A stretch of DNA of 31,780 nucleotides from assembly GCA_964423475.1 (NCBI GenBank), contig CAYRFD010000006.1, positions 1 through 31,780 on the forward strand. Direction: 5' to 3'. Numbering within the stretch: position 1 is the stretch's first letter; each line of letters starts with the position of its first letter. Positions 1 through 8,477 of the stretch are shown here, piece after piece. A model generated the notes under the pieces. The model made no database searches and was not told where the DNA came from. It was given only the letters and a program-made list of their open reading frames with translations. This stretch comes from JAUPVN01 sp964423475. Lineage in GTDB: Bacteria; Patescibacteriota; Saccharimonadia; Saccharimonadales; CAIOMD01. Made by a program: the position numbers and the translations under genes.

Positions 1-74
1 GCTACCAACAAAAACACCCAGAAATCTGGGTTTTTTTGTTGGGCAAGGGAGAGGTCTTGCACGAGCGGCCTCAG
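1..74 (+). repeat. Direct repeat copy 1: tRNA-tail-like end plus terminator
   Basis: This block recurs at 260-333 with one difference in 74 nt (C55 against T314), so the period is 259 bp. It opens with GCTACCA, which looks like the last bases of a tRNA whose body lies upstream of the window. It continues with a terminator hairpin (5-42), then a short hairpin GCAAG...CTTGC (43-60), then CGAGCGGCCTCAG. That the block begins inside a tRNA is inferred from the parallel arrangement at the tRNA-Lys locus (19363-19682). Confidence 0.85.
5..42 (+). terminator. Rho-independent terminator whose stem includes the CCA end
   Basis: CCAACAAAAACACCCAG pairs with CTGGGTTTTTTTGTTGG around an AAAT loop, with a single mismatch over 17 positions and an internal T7 tract. 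The 5' end of the stem is the CCA of the presumed tRNA, exactly as in the terminator after tRNA-Lys. Confidence 0.75.
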
Positions 75-84
75 AGGGAGCAGC

Positions 85-250
85 TTATTGTCAAATGTGT
101 TATTTGACAATAAATAGTAGATGATTAAATAGCAAAGCTAGTTTATCATCGTACGTTTGTTCAAGCCTCGCCCGCATTCTGCGGGCTCAAAACTTCGTCT
201 TTGTAAACAAGTTTACAAGAGAAGATTTTCTTGCAGACCGCCACTGGCGG
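85..250. repeat. Run of short perfect and near-perfect hairpins
   Basis: Between the two repeat copies lie five consecutive hairpins. They are 85-113 (12-bp stem, loop GTGTT), 120-150 (12 of 14 pairs, loop AAA), 171-185 (CCCGCA/TGCGGG, loop TTC), 201-218 (TTGTAAAC/GTTTACAA, loop AA, extended by CTTC/GAAG to 193-224) and 238-250 (CCGCC/GGCGG, loop ACT). The only long open frame (157-387) runs through these hairpins and the second repeat and has no coding character. Nothing else is visible in this gene-free stretch. Confidence 0.6.
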
Positions 251-259
251 CCCTCACCT

Positions 260-333
260 GCTACCAACAAAAACACCCAGAAATCTGGGTTTTTTTGTTG
301 GGCAAGGGAGAGGTTTTGCACGAGCGGCCTCAG
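260..333 (+). repeat. Direct repeat copy 2: tRNA-tail-like end plus terminator
   Basis: This is the second copy of the 1-74 block, with the same GCTACCA start, the same terminator hairpin (264-301) and the same CGAGCGGCCTCAG end. No complete tRNA is visible upstream of it; it follows the hairpin run directly, so it is a detached tail rather than the end of a functional tRNA gene. Confidence 0.85.
264..301 (+). terminator. Terminator hairpin in repeat copy 2
   Basis: The hairpin is identical in sequence to the one at 5-42: a 17-position stem with one mismatch and a T7 tract in the 3' arm. Confidence 0.7.
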
Positions 334-361
334 CGTGAGCAAACAATTAGTTATTACGTAA

Positions 362-1090
362 CTAAATATTTAGTAGTATTAAAATAGTTACAGATAAAAT
401 ACTTATCAATAAAACAGTATTTATAATATCTAAATATGTTGTGTTTTTTGGTTTAGCTACATTATTATCTGTATAGTTAGCTCTTTGACTGTGAGTGTTT
501 TGTTGTTCTGTTTGAACATTATTATCTATATTAGTCTGGGTAGAATGATTAACTGGTTCTACTGATGACGCTATGGGTATATGTATTTCTGCATGTGGCC
601 GGTTAATATTTGAGTAATTTTGCTGTTGCGGTGCTTGGCTACTGTTTTGGTGGTTAACATTTTGTTGATATAGGCTATTATAATTATTATATTGACGTGA
701 CCCAAAACGTTTTTTCGTCATACCGTCAACAGATTGTAGATATGGTTTTGGTCTTGTATTTCGATAGTTGTATGTGGGTTGTGTGCCTTCGTTATTATTA
801 ATTGTATGATTGTAGTGTTGTTGCGGATTGCCTGTTTGAGGATAGTATTTAACCGAGTTATTATTTGCCGGTAGTTTGTAAACTCCATCAATTGATTGAT
901 TAGTTGTTGCTGGCCCATTGTTAGTTTCTGTGGGGATATATATAGGGCCGTCTTGGTCTGAGTTTATTGGGTAATCGGTGGTATTTATTTGGTTATAATT
1001 ATTAATTCTTTGGCGGTATATTCCGTCAATAGTTTTAACTAACGGAACTTGATTTAAGGCGTCATTTTGCTGTGCCATCCCATTGTTCAT
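362..1090 (-). CDS. Asn/Gln-rich tail-anchored membrane protein
   Basis: I do not recognise this protein. From the ATG at 1090 it is about 242 residues and is extremely rich in Asn, Gln, Thr and Tyr, with no visible globular domain until a single hydrophobic segment at the very C-terminus (last ~22 residues). That suggests a tail-anchored protein with a long disordered cytoplasmic or surface-facing region. Three short repeats stand out, T-IDG-IYR (about residues 20-26), S-IDG-VYK (66-72) and S-VDG-MTK (120-126), spaced 46 and 54 residues apart. The frame also opens at an ATG at 1105, but only the 1090 ATG has a G-rich Shine-Dalgarno-like stretch (GGGTGGGG) just upstream. The gene stands alone, facing away from tilS. 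Function unknown; whether it is expressed cannot be judged here. Confidence 0.6.
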   Translation of the reverse strand: MNNGMAQQNDALNQVPLVKTIDGIYRQRINNYNQINTTDYPINSDQDGPIYIPTETNNGPATTNQSIDGVYKLPANNNSVKYYPQTGNPQQHYNHTINNNEGTQPTYNYRNTRPKPYLQSVDGMTKKRFGSRQYNNYNSLYQQNVNHQNSSQAPQQQNYSNINRPHAEIHIPIASSVEPVNHSTQTNIDNNVQTEQQNTHSQRANYTDNNVAKPKNTTYLDIINTVLLISILSVTILILLNI

Positions 1091-1105
1091 GGTATCCCCA
1101 CCCAT

Positions 1106-1286
1106 AGTATTTAGTGTTATTTTGTTACTTAACTAAGTATATATTAACAAAAAATATATTTTATTTCCATTAGAACAATTTATGCATTGTACGTTAATTG
1201 CACTATGTAATGTAATTATAAAACCTAAAGGTATTTTGTTAAATAAATGCTTTAGTTGCATATGTTACTATAAATAATTGATAATC
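1106..1286. other. AT-rich divergent intergenic region
   Basis: This region separates the divergently transcribed Asn/Gln-rich gene and tilS. I see candidate -10 boxes on both sides (minus strand TACTAT at 1104-1109; plus strand TACTAT/TATAAA at 1266-1274) but no convincing -35, operator or RNA gene. Confidence 0.4.
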
Positions 1287-2212
1287 ATGATAAATACTAA
1301 ACAATTATTTACGGAAAACACATATATTGTAGCTGTTTCTGGTGGCGTAGATTCTGTTGTTTTGTTACATATGCTAAATGAGCATAAATATGATAATTTG
1401 GTGGTTGCTCATATAAACCACGGCATAAGAAAAGATTCATATAAAGATGAAGAGTTGGTTAAAGACTTGGCTATAAAATATAATTATCCATTTAAAGTAA
1501 TTAAATTAAACCTTAGAGAAGATACAAATGAAACTATGGCTCGTTTGGAGCGTTATAATTCATTAATTAAAATTCAAAAAGAATATTCCGCACAGGCAAT
1601 CATAACCGCCCATCACCAAGACGATGTAATAGAAACTTGTTTTATAAATATTATTAGAGGCACAGGCAGGAGCGGGGTGTCTTCTTTACAATCTACAAAA
1701 TACAAAATACGGCCCTTGCTACATGTATCAAAAAAAGACATTTACAATTACGCAAATAACAATAATTTACAATGGAACGAGGATATAACTAATCAAGATT
1801 TAACAATTTTACGTAATAAATTAAGACACAAAGTTTTGCCAAAAATATCGCAAACAGATCGTAAGAATCTATTAAACCTTATATCCCAAACAGAGTACAA
1901 AAATAAGCAAATAGATAATGAACTTCAGGCTCTGCTTTACAAGGGTCTACATAAGGGCAAACCTGTTCTAAGCAGAAGTTGGTTTGTAACTTTACCTCAC
2001 GATATTGNNNNNNNNNNAGCGAGATTATTCGCTTATTATTGATACAAAATGGTGCTATAGATGTTGACCGCCCTACAATAGAAAGAGTAGTTGTGGGTAT
2101 AAAAACAAAACCTCAAGGAAAGCAGCTTCAAGCCAGTGGAGTTGATGTATTATTAACAAAAAGGTCTGCAAGGTTTAAAAAGCGTAGTCAAACAGATAAA
2201 AAGTTAGTATAA
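1287..2212 (+). CDS. tilS: tRNA(Ile)-lysidine synthase TilS, interrupted by an assembly gap
   Basis: TilS converts C34 of the AUA-reading tRNA-Ile to lysidine, using ATP and lysine. The N-terminal PP-loop SGGVDS (residues 17-22) and the downstream HHQDD motif identify the N-type ATP pyrophosphatase fold. The C-terminal part after the gap (SEIIRLLL...) fits the TilS C-terminal region. Ten Ns at 2008-2017 break the frame: upstream codons end in position 1 at base 2007 and downstream codons restart at base 2018, so the real gap should be 2 modulo 3 bases long, not 10. I therefore treat it as one intact gene, not a pseudogene. The start is taken at ATG 1287; a TTG three codons earlier (1278) is possible. 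It is first in a row with ftsH (9 bp spacing), murJ and lepA. Confidence 0.85.
2008..2017. other. Assembly gap (10 N)
   Basis: Ten consecutive Ns lie inside tilS. The frame change across them shows that 10 is a placeholder and not the true length. Confidence 0.98.
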
Positions 2213-2221
2213 TAAAACAAT

Positions 2222-4087
2222 ATGGATAAAAAGAAGCAATCGACAAAAAAGCCTAATGCTAAAAAACGGCTTTATAAGAATATTGGTTTTGCAATAATTA
2301 TTACAATTTTTATTGGAGTCTTTTTATTAAGTTTTAGGCAACCAGCTAAATTATCAGAACAGTCTTTTAATGATGTAATGAATCGTGCCAACAGGGGTGA
2401 AATATCTAAATTGGTGGTAAAAGGTGACACAATTGAGATAACTCCTAAAGATCAAGAGAAGGCAACAGAAAAAACCCGTAGAGATACAACGGCTAATTTG
2501 TATGGCCCAGGGGGCTTAACAAATAGAGATGTAACAGTAGATTTTAAGGCAGCAAGTAGTAGCAGCGCAACCATTACGGCGCTTGCGATTAATTTGTTGC
2601 CCGTAATTATTATTGTTGGTGTATTAATATTTATATTACGTAGCGCCCAAGGCCAAGGCAACCAAGCTATGGGATTTGGTAAAAGTAGTGCGCGTCTTTA
2701 TGGTAACGAAAAAGAAACAGTTAAATTTAAAGACGTTGCCGGAAACGATGAAGCAAAGATAGACCTAGAAGAGGTTGTTGAATTCTTAAAATATCCAAAA
2801 AAGTTTCTGGCTGTTGGTGCGCGTATACCAAAAGGTGTTTTGCTAGTTGGCCCCCCCGGTACAGGTAAAACACTAATGGCTAGGGCCGTTGCAGGTGAAG
2901 CTAACGTACCGTTCTTTAGTATATCTGGGTCAGAATTTGTAGAAATGTTTGTTGGGGTAGGGGCAAGTAGGGTTAGAGATTTGTTTAATAAAGCAAAAAA
3001 GAATGCCCCATGTATTATTTTTGTAGACGAAATCGACGCTGTTGGCCGTCGTCGTGGTAGCGGTATGGGTGGCGGGCATGACGAGCGTGAGCAAACGCTA
3101 AATCAAATATTGGTAGAAATGGATGGTTTTGAACAAGGCCAGAACGTTATTGTTTTGGCCGCAACCAATCGAATGGATGTTTTAGACCCCGCATTACTTA
3201 GACCCGGAAGGTTTGACCGCAGAGTAGGTATTGGTTTGCCAGACAGAAAAGATCGCCTAGCTATTTTAAAGGTCCATTTTGAGAAAAAACCTTTAGAAAA
3301 GGGTGTAGATTTAGATTCTCTTGCAGCTAAAACGGCTGGTTCTAGCGGGGCCGATCTTGCAAATATTGCAAATGAATCTGCCATTATTGCGGCTAGGGCT
3401 AATCGAACAAAAATTACTGCCAATGATATTACAGAAGCATTCGAGAAAGTAGCTATAGGCCCAGAACGTAAAAGCAAAGTAATGAACGATAAAGAAAAAG
3501 AACTAACAGCCTATCACGAGGCTGGGCATGCTGTAGTTGGCCATGTTTTGCCAGATAGTGATATGGTTCATAAGGTAACCATAATACCTCGTGGCGGCAC
3601 CGGTGGCGTAACTTGGTTTATACCACCAGAAGATAAAAGCTATCATAGCATTATAGAGTTTAAAGATGTTTTGGCCCGTATGCTTGGTGGAAGAATAGCA
3701 GAAGAAGTGGTCTATGGCATAGATAGAGTGACCACGGGCGCGGGTAGTGATTTACAAAAAGCCGCCGAGCTTGCTCGTGATATGGTTGTAAATCAAGGTA
3801 TGGGTAAACAGTTGCGAGATCAAGTTTTTCATGTAGAGGGTGGCATGATGCTAGACAGGCTAGTATCTGAACGCCAATATTCGGACGAAACCGCCAAGGT
3901 TATAGATGACGAAGTTGAATCTCTTATTACAGAGGCAGCAAGACGTGCCAGGGCCGTTATTGTTGCAAATAAAAAGCAACTAGATGCCCTAAAAGATGTT
4001 CTATTAGAAAAAGAAACAGTAGAAGCCGAGCAAGTCTTAGAACTATTAACTGGTACGGTATTACCAAAAGAAGCAACGCTTTACTAG
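2222..4087 (+). CDS. ftsH: ATP-dependent zinc metalloprotease FtsH
   Basis: FtsH is a membrane-anchored AAA+ protease that extracts and degrades unneeded or damaged membrane and soluble proteins. Two membrane segments are visible (about residues 21-37 and 118-140) flanking a short extracytoplasmic domain. The AAA module has Walker A GPPGTGKT (210-217), the pore-loop FVGV (243-246), Walker B IIFVDEID (265-272) and the second-region-of-homology arginines near 328-333. The peptidase has HEAGH (432-436), with D510 in the position of the third zinc ligand. The length, 621 residues, is normal and all catalytic residues are present. It follows tilS by 9 bp, the tilS-ftsH order common across bacteria. 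The long N-terminal basic stretch before the first membrane segment fits the positive-inside rule. Confidence 0.97.
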   Translation: MDKKKQSTKKPNAKKRLYKNIGFAIIITIFIGVFLLSFRQPAKLSEQSFNDVMNRANRGEISKLVVKGDTIEITPKDQEKATEKTRRDTTANLYGPGGLTNRDVTVDFKAASSSSATITALAINLLPVIIIVGVLIFILRSAQGQGNQAMGFGKSSARLYGNEKETVKFKDVAGNDEAKIDLEEVVEFLKYPKKFLAVGARIPKGVLLVGPPGTGKTLMARAVAGEANVPFFSISGSEFVEMFVGVGASRVRDLFNKAKKNAPCIIFVDEIDAVGRRRGSGMGGGHDEREQTLNQILVEMDGFEQGQNVIVLAATNRMDVLDPALLRPGRFDRRVGIGLPDRKDRLAILKVHFEKKPLEKGVDLDSLAAKTAGSSGADLANIANESAIIAARANRTKITANDITEAFEKVAIGPERKSKVMNDKEKELTAYHEAGHAVVGHVLPDSDMVHKVTIIPRGGTGGVTWFIPPEDKSYHSIIEFKDVLARMLGGRIAEEVVYGIDRVTTGAGSDLQKAAELARDMVVNQGMGKQLRDQVFHVEGGMMLDRLVSERQYSDETAKVIDDEVESLITEAARRARAVIVANKKQLDALKDVLLEKETVEAEQVLELLTGTVLPKEATLY

Positions 4088-4110
4088 CGTGAAATGGTGG
4101 TTATTAAGCA

Positions 4111-5685
4111 ATGAACCGTTTTCTGCGCAGAGCAAACCAACGGGTTAGCCTAGGATCGGCCGCTGCCCTACTTGCTGGTACTTCTTTCATAGGCATATTT
4201 TTGGGTGTTTTACGCACTAAACTAATTAATGCAAACTTTAATGTTTTTACTTCTGATGCATATTTTGCTGCTTTTAAAATACCAGATCTAATATTTTTTA
4301 CGTTAGCCTCTGGTGCTTTGGGTGTTGCGTTTTTGCCTGTTTTAAGTGATCAACTGCAAAAAAGCAAAAATGCCGCTTGGGATGTAACGAGTTATATTTT
4401 AAACTTTTTGGGGATAATTGCTCTTGTTGCTTCGGTATTATTGATTGTTTTTGCGAATCCTCTTATGACCCATGTAGTTGCCCCTGGTTTTACTCCAGAG
4501 CAGTTAGAGCTTTCGGTTGCAATTATGAGAATAGTATCTGTAAATATATTTATTTTTGCAATTTCTACTATATTATCAACCGTTCAGCAGGCCGTAGGGA
4601 GATTCTTTTTTATTGCCATAGCACCATTGTTTTATAACAGCGCTATTATTGTAAGTATTTTTGTATTTAATAACAGCTTGGGAGTTGTGGGCTTAAGTGT
4701 GGGTGTAGCCATTGGTGCTGTAATGCAGCTGCTTGTAGTAGCCCTTGGTATGGTTGGCTTAAAGTTTAGGTATAAACCTTCTATAGATTTTAAAAATAAG
4801 AGTTTTATAGAGGTTTTGCGTCTTTTGCCAGCCAGGGCAATAGACCAGGGTATAGATAGTATTAATGCTATAATTGAAACAAGATTTGCATCTAGGCTGG
4901 TTACTGGGTCTGTAAGCTGGTATGAAAATGCGTTAGTTTTACACAATGCCCCAGTAATGTTAATAGGAAACGCAATTTCTACCGCTGCTTTTCCGCGCTT
5001 AACAGAGTTACTTTCTAGGGGCAGAGAAGATTTATTTAGAAAAGAATTTGTGTACGTGTTAAGAACTATGATTTGGATAGCTTTACCAGTTATAATTGTG
5101 GCTTTTTTTGGTAGAGCATATTTAGCGCGTATAATTTTTGCCAGAAGCAGCAGCGAAATAGCTATGATATTTGGTTTTTTGTGTATAGCAGTGTTTTTTA
5201 GAATAATTTATACACTTATATCTAGATACTTTTATGCTCATAAAGATACCAAAACCCCACTTTATGTTTCTTTATTTGTTATAGGTTTAAATATATTTTT
5301 GGCATATAATCTTGCCAAGCCAGATGCTTACGGTATAGTTGGTTTGGCGCTTGCTCAGAGTATAGTTGCTGCAACAGAAGTAATTATATTAGTGCTAATA
5401 ATGATGCGTCGAGATCCAAAATTATTTACAGATTTGTTTTTACAATCTTTAATAAAGTTATTGGCCGTAAGTGGGTTTACTGCCGTGGCATCATTTATTC
5501 TGATCCAAATTTTACCACTTGCCTCTACGGACACTGGTTTTGTTTTAATTGCAAAGCTTAGCATAATTGCTTTTTTTGCATTTTCTGTTCATATTTTAAT
5601 GTCTTATGTATTTGGGCTACCAGAGGCCAAAACCGTAGTTAATAAAGCCAAAAGAATAGCCCTAGGCGCAATAAAGGCTGTATAA
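4111..5685 (+). CDS. murJ: Lipid II flippase MurJ (MviN family)
   Basis: MurJ moves lipid II, the peptidoglycan precursor, across the cytoplasmic membrane. The 524-residue protein is almost entirely hydrophobic, with about 14 predicted membrane segments. The N-terminal stretch (GTSFIGIFLGVLRTKLINA) is the conserved first helix of the family. It lies 23 bp after ftsH and 1 bp before lepA, so it is almost certainly co-transcribed. The C-terminus ends in a short basic cytoplasmic tail. Its presence means this organism makes its own wall precursors or at least flips them. Family assignment is by recognition of the overall pattern; subfamily-specific residues were not checked. Confidence 0.9.
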   Translation: MNRFLRRANQRVSLGSAAALLAGTSFIGIFLGVLRTKLINANFNVFTSDAYFAAFKIPDLIFFTLASGALGVAFLPVLSDQLQKSKNAAWDVTSYILNFLGIIALVASVLLIVFANPLMTHVVAPGFTPEQLELSVAIMRIVSVNIFIFAISTILSTVQQAVGRFFFIAIAPLFYNSAIIVSIFVFNNSLGVVGLSVGVAIGAVMQLLVVALGMVGLKFRYKPSIDFKNKSFIEVLRLLPARAIDQGIDSINAIIETRFASRLVTGSVSWYENALVLHNAPVMLIGNAISTAAFPRLTELLSRGREDLFRKEFVYVLRTMIWIALPVIIVAFFGRAYLARIIFARSSSEIAMIFGFLCIAVFFRIIYTLISRYFYAHKDTKTPLYVSLFVIGLNIFLAYNLAKPDAYGIVGLALAQSIVAATEVIILVLIMMRRDPKLFTDLFLQSLIKLLAVSGFTAVASFILIQILPLASTDTGFVLIAKLSIIAFFAFSVHILMSYVFGLPEAKTVVNKAKRIALGAIKAV

Positions 5686-5686
5686 A

Positions 5687-7462
5687 ATGGAACAAATAAG
5701 AAATTTTTGTATTATTGCCCATATAGATCATGGTAAAAGTACGCTAGCCGATAGGCTAATGGAAGTAACTGGAACGGTAGATAAGCGCCATATGAAAGCC
5801 CAGTTGCTAGATAAAATGGATCTAGAAAGAGAAAAGGGCATAACAATTAAGCTAGCGCCCGTAAGAATGTATTACAAGAACTATCAACTTAATCTTATAG
5901 ATACGCCGGGGCATGTAGATTTTAGTTATGAGGTCTCTCGTAGTTTAGAGGCCTGCGAAGGCGCAATTTTAGTTGTAGATGCTAGCCAGGGTATCCAAGC
6001 ACAAACCTTAGCTAACGTATATTTAGCCTTAGCAGCAGATTTAACAATTATTCCTGTTTTAAATAAGATAGACTTGCCTGCCGCAGATGTTGAGCGAGTT
6101 AGTTCAGAGGTAATTTCTCTTTTGGGTTGCCAAAAAGAAGATATTTTAAAAATATCAGCTAAAACCGGACAAGGTGTAGAAGCAGTACTAGATACAGTTA
6201 TTTTAAATGTTCCACCGCCACAAATAGATAGTAATACACAAACCAGGGCTTTAATATTCGACAGTTACTACGACGATTATCGCGGTGTTATATTGTATGT
6301 GCGCGTAGTAGACGGCCATATAAATAAATCTCAAGAAATACATATGATTGGGACCAATAGTAGTGGTCTTGCCCTAGAGGTTGGGTGTTTAACCCCAGAT
6401 ATGCAACCAACTAGTTCACTCCAAACCGGAGAAATTGGTTACATTGTTACAAACCTTAAGAGTACGCGAGAAGCAAGAGTTGGAGATACCGTTACATTGC
6501 AAGATAATCAAGCGGTTAAAGCATTACCAGGCTATAAAGAAGTTAGGCCTTTTGTATATGCCGGGTTTTTTCCTGATAGTAACGAAAATTATCAACTGCT
6601 AAAAGATGCTGTAGAAAAACTTAGCCTAAGTGATTCTGCTTTGCAATTTGCACCAGAAAATTCGCCTGTTTTGGGTTTTGGTATGCGCATTGGCTTTTTG
6701 GGGTTGCTTCATATGGATATTATTAAAGAACGCCTAGAGCGTGAATATAACTTAGAACTTGTTGTTACAAACCCCAGCACAGATTACCAGGTAAACTTAA
6801 TTAATGGAGAAGAAATAGATATAAAAAGTGCTTCAGACCTGCCAGACCCTGCAAAGATTGCCAGCATTAAAGAACCTTGGATAAATGGCGAGGTTGTCTG
6901 CCCTAAAGAGTACGTTGGGGCGGTAATTCAGCTAATTGTTGGTAAACGTGGTTTACATAAAAATATTAGTTTTGTAGATGCTCAACTTGCTTTAATTACT
7001 TTTGAAGCCCCTTTAGCTAATTTATTAACAGACTTTTACGATCAGCTTAAAAGCATTACAAGTGGTTATGGTTCTTTTAACTACGAGCTTAGTGATTATA
7101 GGCAACAAGATTTGGTAAGGTTGGATTTTTATGTAGCCGGAGAGCGCGTAGATGCACTTGGGATAATGGTTCATAAAACAGAGGCAGATGCACTGGGTAG
7201 AACAACTGTTAAAAAGCTTAAAGAGGTAATACCGCGACAAAACTTTCAGGTAGCTTTGCAAGCCGCTGTTGGCTCGCGTTTTGTTGCCAGAGAAGATTTA
7301 AGCGCCTACAGAAAAGACGTTACAACCGGCCTATACGGTGGCGATGTATCGCGCAAAAAAAAGGTGCTTGCCAAGCAAGCCAAAGGCAAAAAACGCATGA
7401 AACGTTTTGGCAAAGTAGACATCCCGGCCGAAGCCTTTACAGTTCTACTAAAAAGAGACTAA
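5687..7462 (+). CDS. lepA: Elongation factor 4 (LepA), ribosome-associated GTPase
   Basis: LepA/EF4 is a translational GTPase that acts on stalled or mis-translocated ribosomes and on initiation and 30S maturation. The G domain carries G1 AHIDHGKST (11-19), G2 GITI (51-54), G3 DTPGH (72-76) and G4 NKID (126-129). The C-terminal basic region (around 565-580, KQAKGKKRMK) and the final VDIPAEAF motif are typical of LepA and absent from EF-G. The length, 591 residues, is normal. The ATG follows the murJ stop by one base, so translational coupling is likely. It is the last gene of the plus-strand run and converges on the minus-strand gene at 7509-7955. Confidence 0.97.
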   Translation: MEQIRNFCIIAHIDHGKSTLADRLMEVTGTVDKRHMKAQLLDKMDLEREKGITIKLAPVRMYYKNYQLNLIDTPGHVDFSYEVSRSLEACEGAILVVDASQGIQAQTLANVYLALAADLTIIPVLNKIDLPAADVERVSSEVISLLGCQKEDILKISAKTGQGVEAVLDTVILNVPPPQIDSNTQTRALIFDSYYDDYRGVILYVRVVDGHINKSQEIHMIGTNSSGLALEVGCLTPDMQPTSSLQTGEIGYIVTNLKSTREARVGDTVTLQDNQAVKALPGYKEVRPFVYAGFFPDSNENYQLLKDAVEKLSLSDSALQFAPENSPVLGFGMRIGFLGLLHMDIIKERLEREYNLELVVTNPSTDYQVNLINGEEIDIKSASDLPDPAKIASIKEPWINGEVVCPKEYVGAVIQLIVGKRGLHKNISFVDAQLALITFEAPLANLLTDFYDQLKSITSGYGSFNYELSDYRQQDLVRLDFYVAGERVDALGIMVHKTEADALGRTTVKKLKEVIPRQNFQVALQAAVGSRFVAREDLSAYRKDVTTGLYGGDVSRKKKVLAKQAKGKKRMKRFGKVDIPAEAFTVLLKRD

Positions 7463-7508
7463 ACGTCTTTAAGTAATTATGTTTATAATTGAGTTGTTTA
7501 TCCGTAAG

Positions 7509-7955
7509 CTATAAGGTAACGAGATGAGATAATTTATTTCGCATAATATTTCTGATGTATTCTTTTCCACATTTGCGCAATTGTGCCACAATCTGACCTG
7601 TTGAGTATGTATTATGTGCTTGTTGTACAAGAATCTCTTGTATTAAAAAATCTAATGGATATTTAGCTAATTCTGTAAATTCGTCTTCAGATAATAGCGC
7701 GCCCACGGTGTCAAATAGGTTGCCCATATCGAGTCGGTACTTATCTTTTCTATTATTTGGATAATTACGCATAATATCTTCAAGCCCAATTTTACTATGC
7801 CACATACCGTCATGTAAGTAGCCTTTATCTACCGCATCGTAAGCCCCAAAAACAAAAAAAACGTTTTGTACGCTTTCTGGGTTTTCTATTAGCCAACGTA
7901 ACTCATTTGCCGTAACGCCGCTTTGAGGACTTGAGAAAATGTCAGTAGGGATCAT
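7509..7955 (-). CDS. Hypothetical protein (148 aa)
   Basis: I do not recognise this protein. It is 148 residues, predicted soluble and mixed alpha/beta with many charged residues, with no signal peptide or membrane segment. It has a central HDGMWHSKIGLEDI stretch and a helical C-terminus. It lies 24 bp downstream of the 7980-8477 gene on the same strand, and the two probably form a small operon. No Shine-Dalgarno is visible before its ATG, so it may depend on read-through from its neighbour. Composition does not differ clearly from the surroundings. Function unknown. Confidence 0.65.
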   Translation of the reverse strand: MIPTDIFSSPQSGVTANELRWLIENPESVQNVFFVFGAYDAVDKGYLHDGMWHSKIGLEDIMRNYPNNRKDKYRLDMGNLFDTVGALLSEDEFTELAKYPLDFLIQEILVQQAHNTYSTGQIVAQLRKCGKEYIRNIMRNKLSHLVTL

Positions 7956-7979
7956 AAATATTATAGGTCTGCTATCTTC

Positions 7980-8477
7980 CTAGGTGTTTGAGATATCTGT
8001 AATATTTTGCATAAATTGATCAGTATTTTCTGATTGATCGCCATCAAATAGTTCTTGATAAACTTCGTACCACATACGTGTTTGGAATATTTCTGCGTAG
8101 CCTTGATATATACCGTATCCAGGGTTTGTTAAACCCAGTAAATACCCTCGTTCATCTATTGGTCTTGTTGTGTCTTCGTCGCGAAATCTCTCCAGAGCAT
8201 CATAAATAGTCATTAAACCACCAGAACTATCAAATAGAGTTTTAATTTCTAGTTCTGTATATCCTTCTTTCCCCATTTCTTCACGAAATGTCGTTACTTC
8301 CTCATCTAATGATACTTCATGAAAAATACATGCTTCATATGTTCTATTAATAAAATTAATCGAACCTGTATTTTGTGATACGTCTGGCACTTCTTTCTTA
8401 TCAACGAGCGATCTTGCCGCTGTAGCACCGTATGTAGTTAATGTCGAACCGTCTATTTGTGATTTTGATGTATTCAT
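7980..8477 (-). CDS. Hypothetical protein (165 aa)
   Basis: I do not recognise this protein. From the ATG at 8477 it is 165 residues, soluble and acidic, with a central helical region (TELEIKTLFDSSGGLMTIYD) and an aromatic-rich C-terminal part (GYGIYQGYAEIFQTRMWYEV). The frame stays open to a TTG at 8567, but those 30 extra residues are low-complexity and overlap a likely promoter (minus-strand TATACT near 8525), so I prefer the internal ATG. It is followed 24 bp later by the 7509-7955 gene. Both are accessory-looking genes set between housekeeping blocks. Function unknown. Confidence 0.6.
   Translation of the reverse strand: MNTSKSQIDGSTLTTYGATAARSLVDKKEVPDVSQNTGSINFINRTYEACIFHEVSLDEEVTTFREEMGKEGYTELEIKTLFDSSGGLMTIYDALERFRDEDTTRPIDERGYLLGLTNPGYGIYQGYAEIFQTRMWYEVYQELFDGDQSENTDQFMQNITDISNT

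Noticed and set aside
5..48. Integron attC-like site: GTTGGGC fits the GTTRRRY core at the end of the first hairpin
   Set aside because: The partner arm (TACCAAC) does not fit RYYYAAC, and the tRNA-Lys cassettes have no GTT core at all. No integron integrase or cassette ORFs are visible.
157..387. Open frame of 76 codons on the plus strand
   Set aside because: It runs through hairpins and the second terminator repeat into the end of the opposite-strand gene; Cys/Arg-rich with no coding signal.
7463..7508. Bidirectional terminator between lepA and the 7509 gene (AATTAT/ATAATT stem)
   Set aside because: Stem is short, entirely AT and has no T tract; not distinguishable from background in this composition.
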